From contig JACPZW010000078.1 of the NCBI GenBank assembly GCA_016195265.1, positions 1 through 64,000 on the forward strand: a DNA stretch of 64,000 bases. The letters run 5' to 3'. The notes under the pieces were generated by a model. That model worked only from the letters and a program-made list of their open reading frames with translations. It searched no databases and had not been told where the DNA came from. This document shows, piece after piece, positions 41,786 through 50,959 of the stretch; the first letter of the stretch is position 1; each line of letters begins with the position of its first letter. The DNA comes from Acidobacteriota bacterium (GTDB lineage Bacteria > Acidobacteriota > Vicinamibacteria > Vicinamibacterales > CAVVIG01). A program made the translations under genes and the position numbers.

Positions 41786-44596
41786 TCAACGCGTCCGCGC
41801 GCCACGATGTTCGTGGATCTGCTGACGCTCGTTGTTGTCGTCGGGCGACTTGAGCCGGTACGGCCCGGTAATCCCCTGCGCGGCTTCGTCGGCCTTGAAG
41901 CGCGCGTAGCGTTCCTGTTCGCGCGCGGCGAGGGCCGCGTTGCCGAGTCCCTGATAACACAGCATCAGGTTGTAGTGCGCCTGCAGGTCCTCGGGATCGA
42001 CCAGCAGCGCGCGCTGGAAGGTGGCGATCGCCTCGCCGAACCGGCGCTGGAGGAACTGAATCCGGCCGATTTGATCGAGGACGACGCGGTCGCGCGGGTA
42101 CGACGCGGCGGCGGCCCGCAGATGATCGAGCGCCTCGTCGTAACGGCCAAGCGTCTTGAGTGCCGTGCCCAGGAAGAAGTGCGTCTTGGCCAGATGCGGA
42201 TCGATCGCGAGCGCCTTCTCGAGCATCGGCAGCGACGCCGCGACGTCGCCTTCCTGAATCTGCGCGCGCGCGACGTTCACGGGACCATCGGCGTACGCCG
42301 GATCCATCGCCGTCACCTTGAGAAACACCGCCTCGGCGCCCTTGAGATCGCCTTGCAGCAGCAGCCCGATGCCGTAGTCGTTCCACCGCTCGCGGACAGA
42401 GCGATCGAGGAACGGCCTGACATCGGGCAGCGGCGCGTTCTTCGCGACGACGCTGAGCGTCGCCTGCGCCTGAGCCATCACCGTGATGGGAATATCCGGG
42501 ATCGCCTTCGTGGCGCCGGACACCTTTGAGGTGTCGCCGTTGAACACCCACGGGCCATCGTCGTACGACCTCGTTACGTCCGGCTTCGGCTGCCGCGGAT
42601 CGCGGACGCCGGCGTACGCCCACTGCGTGTTCCACCACGTGAACTTGCGGTAATTGACCTTCGCTCGCAGGAAGATCCGATCGCCTGCCGTGTCTGGAAT
42701 TACCAGCCGGTAGTGGACTGTGTCGGCAGCGCCTGGCGGAACCAGGCGCACGTACGCGACAGACCGCGTGGCCCAGGCGTTGCGCTTGTTGATGAGATTG
42801 CCGTGCTCGTCGAGCTGCAGGCTGCGATAGAAATGCGCGCCGGACTCGACCGGGCCTTTCCCTTCGTCGTCGACGCTGCCGCTGTGCAGCAGCACCTGGC
42901 CGCGTTCGTCAACGGCTTCGAGCTCCACCCAGACGTCGAACGCGTCAACGGTGCCGCCCGGGAAGAAATGCCCGACTTTGCGCGTGCGGACGACGACTTC
43001 GACGCGCACCGACTCGCCGCGCCGCACGGTGACCGGAACCCGATCGAGCGGCCCGAACACCTCGACCGACGGCGCGAGCGACACGGGCACGGCGCCGAAT
43101 TGCGCGGATTCTTCGCCGACGGCAAACGTGCTCGCGAGCCGCGGCTCGGTGGCGCGCTGCGTCGGCGCATCCCCGGACGCACTGGTCTCCGCGGTCCGCG
43201 CGATGCCGAAGACATCGACGGAAATCTGGCCGTCGCGCAGGAAGTCCTGGACCGCCTTCAGCTGCACGGTGTCGTGATTGGCGAACGGCAGCGCCGTGTT
43301 CGCGCCGGGGAACCGGTGCGATCGAACCTTGCCGTTCGTCGCGGCGGGATCGTTCGACGCGACGAGCGGCATGTGACAGTCGGCGCACTGCTGCGGCGGC
43401 GCCGGGTAATAAAAGGATCGCGCGCCCTGTCCGGAGACGCCGGAGGCCTGCCAGTTGTCGTAATCGTTGAACCCACGGAACCACCGGTAGTTGTTCACCG
43501 GCACGTCGAGGTGCACTTTGTGGCACACCGAGCAGAACTCCGCCGTCTGCTCGCGATGGAACGGCTTCATGAACGTGTTGCGGTGCGGTTCCGGCGCCAG
43601 ATACAGCAGCGCGTCGTGCGTGCGCTGCAGGAACGGGTTGTCGCTCACGGCGAGGTCGTGCAGCGGCGGATACTCGACGGTGAAGTCCCCCTGCCCCATC
43701 GATCCGCCAACGTGGACGATCGAATGGCACGACGTGCACGAGAGACCGGCCCGCGCTTCAGGGGTGTCGATCTGCTCCTTCATCGGCCGGTCGAAGCGTC
43801 CGTTAAAGAAGACCGCGTGGTCGTGACACCCGGCGCACCACTTCGACGGCTGCGTGCCCACCACGTCCTGCATGTACTCGATCGCCTTGCGGTACCACTG
43901 GTTGTTGAACGACGACATGTGATGCACGGATGCGGACCACTGGTCGTAGATGTCCTTGTGGCACCGGCCGCAGGTCGCGCTGGTCATGAAGAAGTTCGAG
44001 GGGATCGTGCCGCCGACGTTCGTGCGCGCCGACGATGGAAAGAACGGGCTGGCGGGACCGCCGCCCTCGCCGGTCATGGCCGTGGGCGGATCGAGCGGAT
44101 TCACGATGCGGTACCGCGCCTGCCACTCGCGCTTCGCGACCGCACGCACGACGATTGGCGCGACCACGGCAACGCACAACAGCGCCACGCCGGCCGTGGC
44201 CAGCCGCCGCTCACGCTGATCGGACAGGCGCGCGCGATACCCGTCCAGCCACGCGGCCAGCAGCAGCACGCCCGCGCCCGCCAGCGCCGCGTGGGCGTAG
44301 AGCGCCGGCTCGTGTGCGCGCGTCGCGCCCGTGTACGTCAGCCAGGTGCCAACGCCAGCGCACAGGATCAGCACGCCGACCGCACTCGATGCGCCTGTGC
44401 TCAACCGGTGCCGGTTGGAGGCCCAGGACACTACCGTCCACAACGCGAACACGAGGCCGAGGGCTACGTGAAGAGCGACGTTGAAATAAAAGAACAGCGT
44501 CGGCGACGCGGCCGCCGCGAGGTAGGCGCTGTTCGCCACGAGGAGGACGAAACCCGCAACGAACGGACAGGAAACGGCGGCGCGGCCAGCGGTCAT
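41786..44596 (-). CDS. Membrane pentaheme cytochrome c with C-terminal TPR domain
   Basis: The protein has 936 residues. About five membrane helices lie in the first 185 residues. A multiheme region follows with five CxxCH sites: CGRCH near 207, CAGCH near 253, CTSCH near 285, CSVCH near 355 and CADCH near 404. It resembles the cytochrome c554/perishable multiheme fold, with many extra His as axial ligands (HHMSSFNN, GCHDHAVFF). A beta-rich domain (490-700) and TPR repeats (735-900) complete it. It probably moves electrons across or outside the inner membrane and docks partners through its TPRs. ATG 44596 overlaps the orphan ORF stop (ATGA). Confidence 0.9.
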   Translation of the reverse strand: MTAGRAAVSCPFVAGFVLLVANSAYLAAAASPTLFFYFNVALHVALGLVFALWTVVSWASNRHRLSTGASSAVGVLILCAGVGTWLTYTGATRAHEPALYAHAALAGAGVLLLAAWLDGYRARLSDQRERRLATAGVALLCVAVVAPIVVRAVAKREWQARYRIVNPLDPPTAMTGEGGGPASPFFPSSARTNVGGTIPSNFFMTSATCGRCHKDIYDQWSASVHHMSSFNNQWYRKAIEYMQDVVGTQPSKWCAGCHDHAVFFNGRFDRPMKEQIDTPEARAGLSCTSCHSIVHVGGSMGQGDFTVEYPPLHDLAVSDNPFLQRTHDALLYLAPEPHRNTFMKPFHREQTAEFCSVCHKVHLDVPVNNYRWFRGFNDYDNWQASGVSGQGARSFYYPAPPQQCADCHMPLVASNDPAATNGKVRSHRFPGANTALPFANHDTVQLKAVQDFLRDGQISVDVFGIARTAETSASGDAPTQRATEPRLASTFAVGEESAQFGAVPVSLAPSVEVFGPLDRVPVTVRRGESVRVEVVVRTRKVGHFFPGGTVDAFDVWVELEAVDERGQVLLHSGSVDDEGKGPVESGAHFYRSLQLDEHGNLINKRNAWATRSVAYVRLVPPGAADTVHYRLVIPDTAGDRIFLRAKVNYRKFTWWNTQWAYAGVRDPRQPKPDVTRSYDDGPWVFNGDTSKVSGATKAIPDIPITVMAQAQATLSVVAKNAPLPDVRPFLDRSVRERWNDYGIGLLLQGDLKGAEAVFLKVTAMDPAYADGPVNVARAQIQEGDVAASLPMLEKALAIDPHLAKTHFFLGTALKTLGRYDEALDHLRAAAASYPRDRVVLDQIGRIQFLQRRFGEAIATFQRALLVDPEDLQAHYNLMLCYQGLGNAALAAREQERYARFKADEAAQGITGPYRLKSPDDNNERQQIHEHRGARTR

Positions 44597-44874
44597 GCGA
44601 CCATCCGAATGTGAACGACGAGCTTACGGCCCTTGGCCCTTTGGAGCAACCGGCAGTTTGGCTCCTCCATCTTCACCGAGCGTCCCGGCTGCACCTCGAT
44701 GATCGTCTGGATCGCTCCCACGGCCAGCGGATTTCCGCTGTCGGCGTCGCGACACCAGGCAGCCCAAAGATCACGCGCCGATCGTGGTCCGAGAGATGGT
44801 TTGGTGATGAACAGGCCCACGTGGCCGCTGTTGTCGTGATCGGCCGCACGATCACGTGATCGAGGCTCAGACAT
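44593..44874 (-). CDS. Orphan 93-residue ORF between response regulator and multiheme cytochrome
   Basis: ATG 44874 overlaps the response regulator stop by eight bases, and the stop overlaps the cytochrome ATG by four, so it is embedded in the operon. The product is basic and soluble: GHVGLFITKPSLGPRSARDL, AVGAIQTIIEVQPGRSVKME and LLQRAKGRKLVVHIRMVA, with two Cys. I do not recognise a family. The tight coupling argues that it is translated; the lack of homology and the high GC argue for caution. A perfect 14-bp palindrome lies at its 5' end (44849-44862). Confidence 0.45.
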   Translation of the reverse strand: MSEPRSRDRAADHDNSGHVGLFITKPSLGPRSARDLWAAWCRDADSGNPLAVGAIQTIIEVQPGRSVKMEEPNCRLLQRAKGRKLVVHIRMVA

Positions 44875-45571
44875 CGTCGACCGGTCGACTGGCCGCGGCC
44901 TGCGGCAGCGACAGGTAGTAGCCCTTTCCATGGACGGTATGGATGAACCGCGGGTTGTGCGGCGTGACTTCGATCTTCTTCCGCAGTCGCGCAATGGCAT
45001 GGTCGACGGCGCGCGTGATCGCGTCGTCCGCATACCCCCAGATCGCGCGCAGCAGATCGTCTCGCGAGACGATGCTGTTGGGATGTTCGGCGAGACGCTG
45101 AAGGATTTCGAACTCGCGGTGGGTCAGGTCGATTTCATGGCCGTCGCGGTGGGCTTTGAGCGCCACGAAGTCGATCGTGACACTCCCCAGCACGAGTCGC
45201 GCGTCCACCGGGCGCGCGCGCCGGAGCACCGCGCGGACGCGCGCGAGCAGTTCCTCGAGATCGAACGGCTTCGTGACGTAATCGTCGGCGCCGAGCTGCA
45301 GCCCCCGAATCCTATCGGCCTTCTGGCCCCTGGCGGTGAGCAGGATGATTGGGACACGGGAGGCGCGCCACGCCGCGCACAGCTCGTAGCCGGTCTTGCC
45401 CGGCAGGTTGACGTCGAGCAGCACGAGGTCCGGGCCGAACTCCAGGGCCGCGCTCATCGCGAGCCGCCCGTCGGCGACGCATTGCACGGTGAACCCTTCG
45501 TACGCGAGGTTGTCGAGGAGCACTCTGGCGAGCACAGGATCGTCTTCGACGACGAGCACGCGCTGCTTCAT
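44867..45571 (-). CDS. OmpR/PhoB-family two-component response regulator
   Basis: The protein has 234 residues. The receiver domain (1-118) has the acidic pocket EDD at 9-11, phosphoacceptor Asp53 in LVLLDVNLPG and conserved Lys near 102 in YVTKPFD. The C-terminal winged helix (about 130-225) contains LTHREFEILQRLAEHPNSIV, VDHAIARLRKKIE and TVHGKGYYL. It is coupled to the histidine kinase upstream by a four-base overlap. The likely target is the operon that follows or genes outside the window. Confidence 0.93.
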   Translation of the reverse strand: MKQRVLVVEDDPVLARVLLDNLAYEGFTVQCVADGRLAMSAALEFGPDLVLLDVNLPGKTGYELCAAWRASRVPIILLTARGQKADRIRGLQLGADDYVTKPFDLEELLARVRAVLRRARPVDARLVLGSVTIDFVALKAHRDGHEIDLTHREFEILQRLAEHPNSIVSRDDLLRAIWGYADDAITRAVDHAIARLRKKIEVTPHNPRFIHTVHGKGYYLSLPQAAASRPVDDV

Positions 45572-47251
45572 GTCGCGATCGGGAGGGCGACCGTGACGGT
45601 CGTCCCTTGGCCTAGCACGCTGCGGATCTCGAGCGAGCCGCCGTGATCGCCGACGATGCGATCGACGATGGCCAGGCCGAGACCGCTGCCGCCGGCGGCG
45701 GATCGGCGCCCGCGGAAGAATTTCCGCGTGACGTGTTGAAGCTCCTGCGGTGGAATGCCGACGCCGCGATCGCGCACCTCGATGACCACGACGGCGTCAT
45801 GGCGCCTGGCCGCGATCGCCATGTGCCGCGTCTCAGCGGAATAGCGTATCGCGTTGTCGACCAGGTTGTTCAGCATCAGCCCGAGGGCCGTCGGATCGGC
45901 CTGGACCGGCGGGAGATCCTCGGGGATCTCGACGTCGACCTCGAACCGGCCGTGGGCGATATTCCCGGCGAATTCCTGCAACGTCCGCGTGACGACCGCC
46001 TCCACGGAGACGGGCTCGAACGAGTACACGTCGGCCGCGTCGGTGATTCGAGAATAGGCAAGCAGGTTGTCGACGAGCCGCGAAAGCCTGTTCGCCTCGC
46101 GGATGCTCATCGTGGCGTACTCGCGCGACATCTCGATTGTCGCGCGTCCCGACGCGATCGTCTCGTTGATCGCGCGCAGATTCGCGATCGGGGGTCTTCA
46201 GCTCGTGGGTGACCGCCGAGACGAAGTCCGCGCGCATCTCCCCGAGGCGCTCCACGGCGCGCGCCGCCTGGAGGCTCAGCACGAGCGCGACTGTCAGCGT
46301 AAGCCCCATGACGGACGCCACGATCAGCGTGCGGTGCGCGCCGCGCTCCGCGACGCCGAGCGTAGGATCGTCCCGGGCCGTGGCGACCGCGGTCCACGAG
46401 GCGACCGGCAGGTCCGGCGGTGGATCGATGGCCACGGCGGTCGGATCGAAGAAGGCCAGCGGAAACACCCGCCGTCCCTGCGGCGCGTCGGCGAGGGCGG
46501 CGGACGTCGTGTCGCGCCCGGCCACGCGAACGCCGCGATCGTCCAGCACGAGAAACTGCACACTGCGATCTTTGCCCTCGATCTGCGCAACCTGCGCGGC
46601 GAGATCGGCGAAGTAGTACGTGCGCGCCCAGGTCAGATTGACTATGAACCCAAGCGCCGCTGCCGGGCGCTCGTGCAGCGCGTCCGCATATGACAGCAGC
46701 GTGACGACCTGGTAAGGCGACCCGGCGATCTCGGTCTCGAAGATCGAGAAGCGGCGCGTCTGCCAGGCGTCCTTCATCGCACGCTCGATCAGCGCCCCTG
46801 CAACCGCGGGCGCACGGCCGACCACGACCGGAAACAGGGAGCGACGGTCGTCGCCCGCCAGCCACGAGGGACGACGCTCGGCCCGGGTGTAGAAGACAAC
46901 CGAATCGGGCGCAGGCGCGGTGCCCCAGCCAAAGAAGGCCTCCGTGTAGGGATAGCGTGCAAATGCGCTGGCAATCGGGTGCAGCAGGTCCGCCGTGGGC
47001 TCCGGAATCGAGCGATCGCGCTCCGCCGCCGCCAGCACCTGAAGCTGGGCGCCACGCATGTCGCGCGCGAGCGCGGCGACGAGCAAGTCGGCGGCTGACT
47101 CCGCTCGGCGCACCGCGACCAGCGCGGCCGCGTGCTGCCACTCGACCACGGCCCGGTAGCCGGTCAGGACCAGCGCCAACGCGGACACGCCGACGGCCAG
47201 CGCGAGCGTTGCGCTCAGGCGCCAGCCGGACAGCCAGTGTGCTCGCGTCAC
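45568..47251 (-). pseudogene. Sensor histidine kinase split by a one-base frameshift in the H-box
   Basis: The N-terminal frame (from GTG 47251) encodes an inner-membrane sensor: a helix at about 12-32, a periplasmic domain to about 295, a second helix (LIVASVMGLTLTVALVLSL) and the phosphoacceptor box VSAVTHELKTP. Directly after HELKTP the frame is lost at a run of five G on the plus strand (46190-46194). Removing one G restores IANLRAINETIASGRATIEM in frame with the downstream ORF. That ORF supplies the rest of HisKA and an intact HATPase (NNLVDNAIRYS, DRGVGIPP, GGSGLGLAIV). The gene overlaps the TAXI gene and the regulator by four bases each. It is either a real frameshift or a homopolymer sequencing error. 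Confidence 0.8.
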
Positions 47252-48210
47252 CGCGACAGCTCACGCTCGCGGAAATACCGCGCCGCGCCCGGATGGAGTG
47301 GGATCGGCGTGGCCGGCGCCTCGTCCGGATTCAGGAACCGGAGCGTGGCCTCGACGCCGGACAGCCGCGGATAGGCGCTGAACAGCTGAGCGGTCAAGTC
47401 GTACACGACCGACGGGTTGAGGTCGCGCTGGCAGAGCACCACCATGTCGATACCGACGGTGGGGATGATCCGATCCTGTCCGGGATATACCTCTCGCGGG
47501 ATGGTCGTCCGCCGCACGAACGGATGGTCCAGACGCAGCCGATCCACGACGGGGCCGTCGATCGGCACGAAATACGCTCCGTCGCGAAGAGCGGCATGCA
47601 TCACTTCGTCGGGGTAGACGTACCCCGGCAGGAACACCGCGTCGAGTGATCGGTCTTTGAGCCCCGCGGCGGCTGCCGCCCGCGTGTTTAGGTGTACAAC
47701 CGTACGCGCGGTGATTTGGAACGCGTCGAGCACAAGCAAACCGAGCGTGGAACTCGATGATCCCGTCGGTCCCACGGCCACATTCCGTCCCCGGAGGTCG
47801 GGGACCTGTCGGATGCCTGACTGGCCGCGCACGAGCAAATACTGCGGAAGCGGCTGCAGGAGCGTTACACCGCGGATCCGGTCCTGCGTGGCCGTGCGAC
47901 TGCCGTCGGCGCCCCAATGCGCCAAGTACGCCACGTCGGCCAGCGCGACGCCGAGATCCACCGAGCCGTCCTCGATTCCGGCAATCACCGCGTCGGAGTC
48001 CGCGGCCGGCTGGGATCGGATATCCAGCGTGGGCAGCCGTCGCCGGTATTCGGCCGTCAACACGCTGCTGAGTGGACTGAAGGCGGTGGCGATACGCAGC
48101 ACCGGTCTGGGACTCGCGACGGTAGCCTGCCCGCGGCACGCGACGCCGGCCGCCCCGGCCAGCCCCGCCACGGCCGTCGCGAGACCGATGACCAGTCGTT
48201 TGCGGTCCAT
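47248..48210 (-). CDS. TAXI-family TRAP-type solute-binding protein
   Basis: The protein has 320 residues from ATG 48210: signal sequence and lipobox-like GVAC near residue 25, then a type II periplasmic binding fold of the TAXI family (LRIATAFSPLSSVLTAEYRR, GSVDLGVALADVAYLAHW, DLRGRNVAVGPTGSSSS). The C-terminal part GAARYFRERELS is also typical. No TRAP permease genes are nearby. Its stop overlaps the histidine kinase start (GTGA), so it most likely acts as a ligand-sensing partner of that kinase, as in other TAXI-sensor pairs. The longer TTG start at 48243 is less likely. Confidence 0.85.
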   Translation of the reverse strand: MDRKRLVIGLATAVAGLAGAAGVACRGQATVASPRPVLRIATAFSPLSSVLTAEYRRRLPTLDIRSQPAADSDAVIAGIEDGSVDLGVALADVAYLAHWGADGSRTATQDRIRGVTLLQPLPQYLLVRGQSGIRQVPDLRGRNVAVGPTGSSSSTLGLLVLDAFQITARTVVHLNTRAAAAAGLKDRSLDAVFLPGYVYPDEVMHAALRDGAYFVPIDGPVVDRLRLDHPFVRRTTIPREVYPGQDRIIPTVGIDMVVLCQRDLNPSVVYDLTAQLFSAYPRLSGVEATLRFLNPDEAPATPIPLHPGAARYFRERELSR

Positions 48211-48328
48211 GGCCAACGCGAGCCCAGCTTTTATCAGAAGCAACTCGCGGGATCAAGGCGCACAGGCGCACAGGTCGAACGCGCCGTCGAACGCGACAAG
48301 TTGCGACAACTCCCCGTCAACAAAGGTG

Positions 48329-48358
48329 TTACTTAGTGGCGCCGATCGTGGGTAAGAT
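48329..48358 (+). promoter_or_regulatory. Possible promoter of the cytochrome/copper monooxygenase-like gene
   Basis: TTACTT (48329-48334) and TAAGAT (48353-48358) are separated by 18 bases and lie about 50 bases before ATG 48411. The region is divergent to the TAXI gene. The short dyad GTTGCGACAAC at 48300-48310 could be an operator for either side. The hexamer matches are moderate. Confidence 0.35.
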
Positions 48359-48410
48359 ATCCGGGCCTATCGTCGCCGATCGCGCGCATGATCAATTGAG
48401 GAGTGTATCC

Positions 48411-49886
48411 ATGAAGATTGCGAAGCACGCCGGCTGGACACTCACCATCGCGAGCGCCTTGGCCGCGGCCGTCTCGGCCGGCCTTGCATCGACCAGCGTC
48501 CTTCGGGCGCAGCAGGCCTCCGGCCAGGACGTCACGTTCACGAGGGACATCGCGCCCATCCTGCAGCGAAGCTGTGAGAACTGCCATCGCCCGGACGGCG
48601 TGGCGCCGATGTCGCTGCAAACCTACGACGACGTGCGACCGTGGGCGCGCGCGATCAAGCAGCGGACCAGCATCGGCCCGCGCGCGGGCGTGATGCCACC
48701 TTGGTACGTTGAAAAGAACATCGGCATTCAGAAGTTCCAGAACGACCCGTCGTTGAGCGACGCCGAGATCGCCAGAATCGGCAGGTGGGTCGACGCCGGC
48801 GCGCCGCGCGGCAATCCGTCCGACATACCGGCGCCGCGTACGTGGGAAGACTCCGTGAAATGGGCAATCGGCACACCCGACCTCGTCGTCAAGACGACGG
48901 ACATCGTCGTGAAGGCGGGCGCGCCGGACTGGTGGGGCGAGATTCCGCGCGTGCCGACGGGCCTGACCGAGGATCGGTACGTGACGGCCGTCGAGGTCAA
49001 GGAAGTCAACGACGTCGACAGCCGCGCCGGCAGCGGGCGCGCGACGGTCGGGGGCCGCTTCGTCTACCACCATATGATCTGGAGCACGCGCGTGCTCGGC
49101 AGCGCGGCCGACGAAGCGAACCGCGATCCGCTGGCGTTCGACACCGACGGCAGCACGGGCTGGCCCGTCCACGAGGTCGGCCGCAACGCCGACTTTTTCG
49201 ATCCGAAGGCGGCCCGGCTCCTCAAAACAGGCTCGAGCATCGTGACCGACTCCGTGCACCTGCACTCGAACGGGCGTGACACCACGGCGCACCTCGAGAT
49301 CGGCTTCAAGTTCGCTCCGAAGGGATTCGTGCCGGCATACAAGCGCGCGACCTATTCCCTCGGCAACGGCGTGGACATCGACATCAACCCGATGGAAGCG
49401 AACCAGCAGCTTCATGCCTATGCGGTGCTGCCGGAGAACACGAAGATCATGTCGTTCGAACCGCACCTGCATGCGCCTGGAATGCGGATGTGCCTCGAAG
49501 CGATCTGGGGCTACAACATCCAGACCCTGAACTGCGTGGGCTACGATCACAACTGGGTCCGCGGGTACCACTACACAGACGACGCGGCTCCGCTCCTGCC
49601 GAAAGGCGCCATCGTCCACATCATTGGCTACATGGACAACTCGCCAACGAACAAGAACGTGCCCGATCCGCGCAACTGGCAGGGCTCGGGCAACCGGTCC
49701 GTGGCGAACATGTTCATCGACCTTGGGAATCGCGTGGCGCTGACCGACGAACAGTTCAAGGAAGAGATGGCGAAGCGGGTTGCCAGCGCGCCGGGGCAGG
49801 ACGTCTACCGCGGATGTCCGCTCTGCGGCGTGGCCACCAAGCAATCGACGAAGACGGCCACGAGTCAGAATCCGGACCCGCAGTAA
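48411..49886 (+). CDS. Exported cytochrome c fused to a copper type II monooxygenase-like domain
   Basis: The protein has 491 residues with a signal peptide to about residue 38. A short cytochrome c domain has CENCH near residue 56 (DIAPILQRSCENCHRPDGVA). From about 150 to 460 it resembles the two-lobed PHM/DBH copper ascorbate-dependent monooxygenase fold. Candidate copper ligands are in VYHHMIWST, DSVHLHSNGRD and FEPHLHAPGMRM, the last with the His-x-His...Met pattern typical of PHM. GAGGAG (48398-48403) precedes ATG 48411. It could deliver electrons to a copper oxygenase site through its own heme. It is followed 22 bases later by an exported unknown. Confidence 0.82.
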   Translation: MKIAKHAGWTLTIASALAAAVSAGLASTSVLRAQQASGQDVTFTRDIAPILQRSCENCHRPDGVAPMSLQTYDDVRPWARAIKQRTSIGPRAGVMPPWYVEKNIGIQKFQNDPSLSDAEIARIGRWVDAGAPRGNPSDIPAPRTWEDSVKWAIGTPDLVVKTTDIVVKAGAPDWWGEIPRVPTGLTEDRYVTAVEVKEVNDVDSRAGSGRATVGGRFVYHHMIWSTRVLGSAADEANRDPLAFDTDGSTGWPVHEVGRNADFFDPKAARLLKTGSSIVTDSVHLHSNGRDTTAHLEIGFKFAPKGFVPAYKRATYSLGNGVDIDINPMEANQQLHAYAVLPENTKIMSFEPHLHAPGMRMCLEAIWGYNIQTLNCVGYDHNWVRGYHYTDDAAPLLPKGAIVHIIGYMDNSPTNKNVPDPRNWQGSGNRSVANMFIDLGNRVALTDEQFKEEMAKRVASAPGQDVYRGCPLCGVATKQSTKTATSQNPDPQ

Positions 49887-49908
49887 CCGCGCATCTGGGA
49901 CGAGAACG

Positions 49909-50919
49909 ATGAAGAACGTTTTTCGCGCGCTGCTCGGCGTCGGAGCGCTGCTCATCGTGTGTTCGGGCGCGTTCGCGCAGTCGCTCACGTACTCGAGCGG
50001 TCAGACCGTGGCGCCCGCGTACGAGGGGTGGGAAGTGGCGGCCGACGGCGCCAAGTACTTCCTGTTCGGGTACATGAACCGGAACTGGGACGAAGAGCTC
50101 GACATTCCCGTTGGGCCCGACAACAACTTCAACGTCGGGGGCGCGGACCAGGGGCAGGCCACGCACTTTCTGCCCCGGAGGAATCGATTTGTTTTCAGCG
50201 TCAAGGTGCCCGCGGGCTTCACCGAGAAGGACGAGCTGATCTGGACGCTCACCTCGCGCGGCAAGACGATCAAGGCGTACGCGTCGCTGCGCCTCGACTA
50301 CGCCGTTGACGACGTCGTGAGAGCGTCGGAGACCGGCGCCCTCGGCGCGGGCACCAGCAGTCCGGAAGTGCGCGCGAACAAGGCGCCGGTGGTGAAGGTC
50401 GAAGGATCGAAGACAAGGACCGTGCGCGCCGGCGAGCCGATGACCATCGTCGCGTATCTCCTCGACGACGGCGTCCCGAAGCGGCGCGCGTCCGGACTGG
50501 CTGGCGCCGCCGTGTCGAACGAGGGATCGCGCCGGGATACGGCGGCCACCGCGGAGGCGCCGGGCGCCGAGAACCCCGTGCGCGTCAACCGCGCGATGCT
50601 GCCGCCTGCGAGAAGCACGGTGGGGAAAAATGTCGGCCTCCATCTGTCCTGGTTCGTCTACCGCGGCGCGGGTGCTGTCACCTTCAACCCGCCGCAAATC
50701 AAGGTCTGGGAGGACACGCGGACCGGGGCAAATTCCCCGTGGGCGCCCGTGTGGTCGGCTCCGGACGTACCGACGGACGGCCGCGTCGCCGCCGAAGTGA
50801 CGTTCAGCGAACCGGGGACCTACGTCCTGCGAGGTCTGGTCGACGACGGCGCGCTGACCGGGAGCGAAGATCTGACGGTGACCGTGGTCGGCCCGGCGCG
50901 AACACCCCAAGACCGCTGA
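49909..50919 (+). CDS. Exported protein of unknown function with an immunoglobulin-like C-terminus
   Basis: The protein has 336 residues: signal peptide to about residue 24 (CSGAFAQ), then a beta-rich domain (GWEVAADGAKYFLFGYMNRN, ELDIPVGPDNNF, FSVKVPAGFTEKDELIWTL). The C-terminal part (VAAEVTFSEPGTYVLRGLVD, LTVTVVG) looks like a PKD/Ig-type strand pair. I do not recognise a catalytic motif. Similar proteins sit next to cytochrome/copper-domain genes in Acidobacteriota, as here, 22 bases after the copper monooxygenase-like gene. ATG 49909 is chosen for the signal peptide. Confidence 0.7.
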   Translation: MKNVFRALLGVGALLIVCSGAFAQSLTYSSGQTVAPAYEGWEVAADGAKYFLFGYMNRNWDEELDIPVGPDNNFNVGGADQGQATHFLPRRNRFVFSVKVPAGFTEKDELIWTLTSRGKTIKAYASLRLDYAVDDVVRASETGALGAGTSSPEVRANKAPVVKVEGSKTRTVRAGEPMTIVAYLLDDGVPKRRASGLAGAAVSNEGSRRDTAATAEAPGAENPVRVNRAMLPPARSTVGKNVGLHLSWFVYRGAGAVTFNPPQIKVWEDTRTGANSPWAPVWSAPDVPTDGRVAAEVTFSEPGTYVLRGLVDDGALTGSEDLTVTVVGPARTPQDR

Positions 50920-50959
50920 GGATGCCAGGAACCACCGCACGTCAGTCCTCTGCCGGGGC

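Noticed and set aside
44611..44859. Plus-strand short ORF opposite the orphan 93-residue ORF
   Set aside because: It shows no ribosome-binding site or coupling to neighbours, while the minus-strand ORF overlaps both adjacent genes.
47248..48210. A complete TRAP transporter
   Set aside because: Only the TAXI binding protein is present; no DctQ/DctM-type membrane genes lie nearby.
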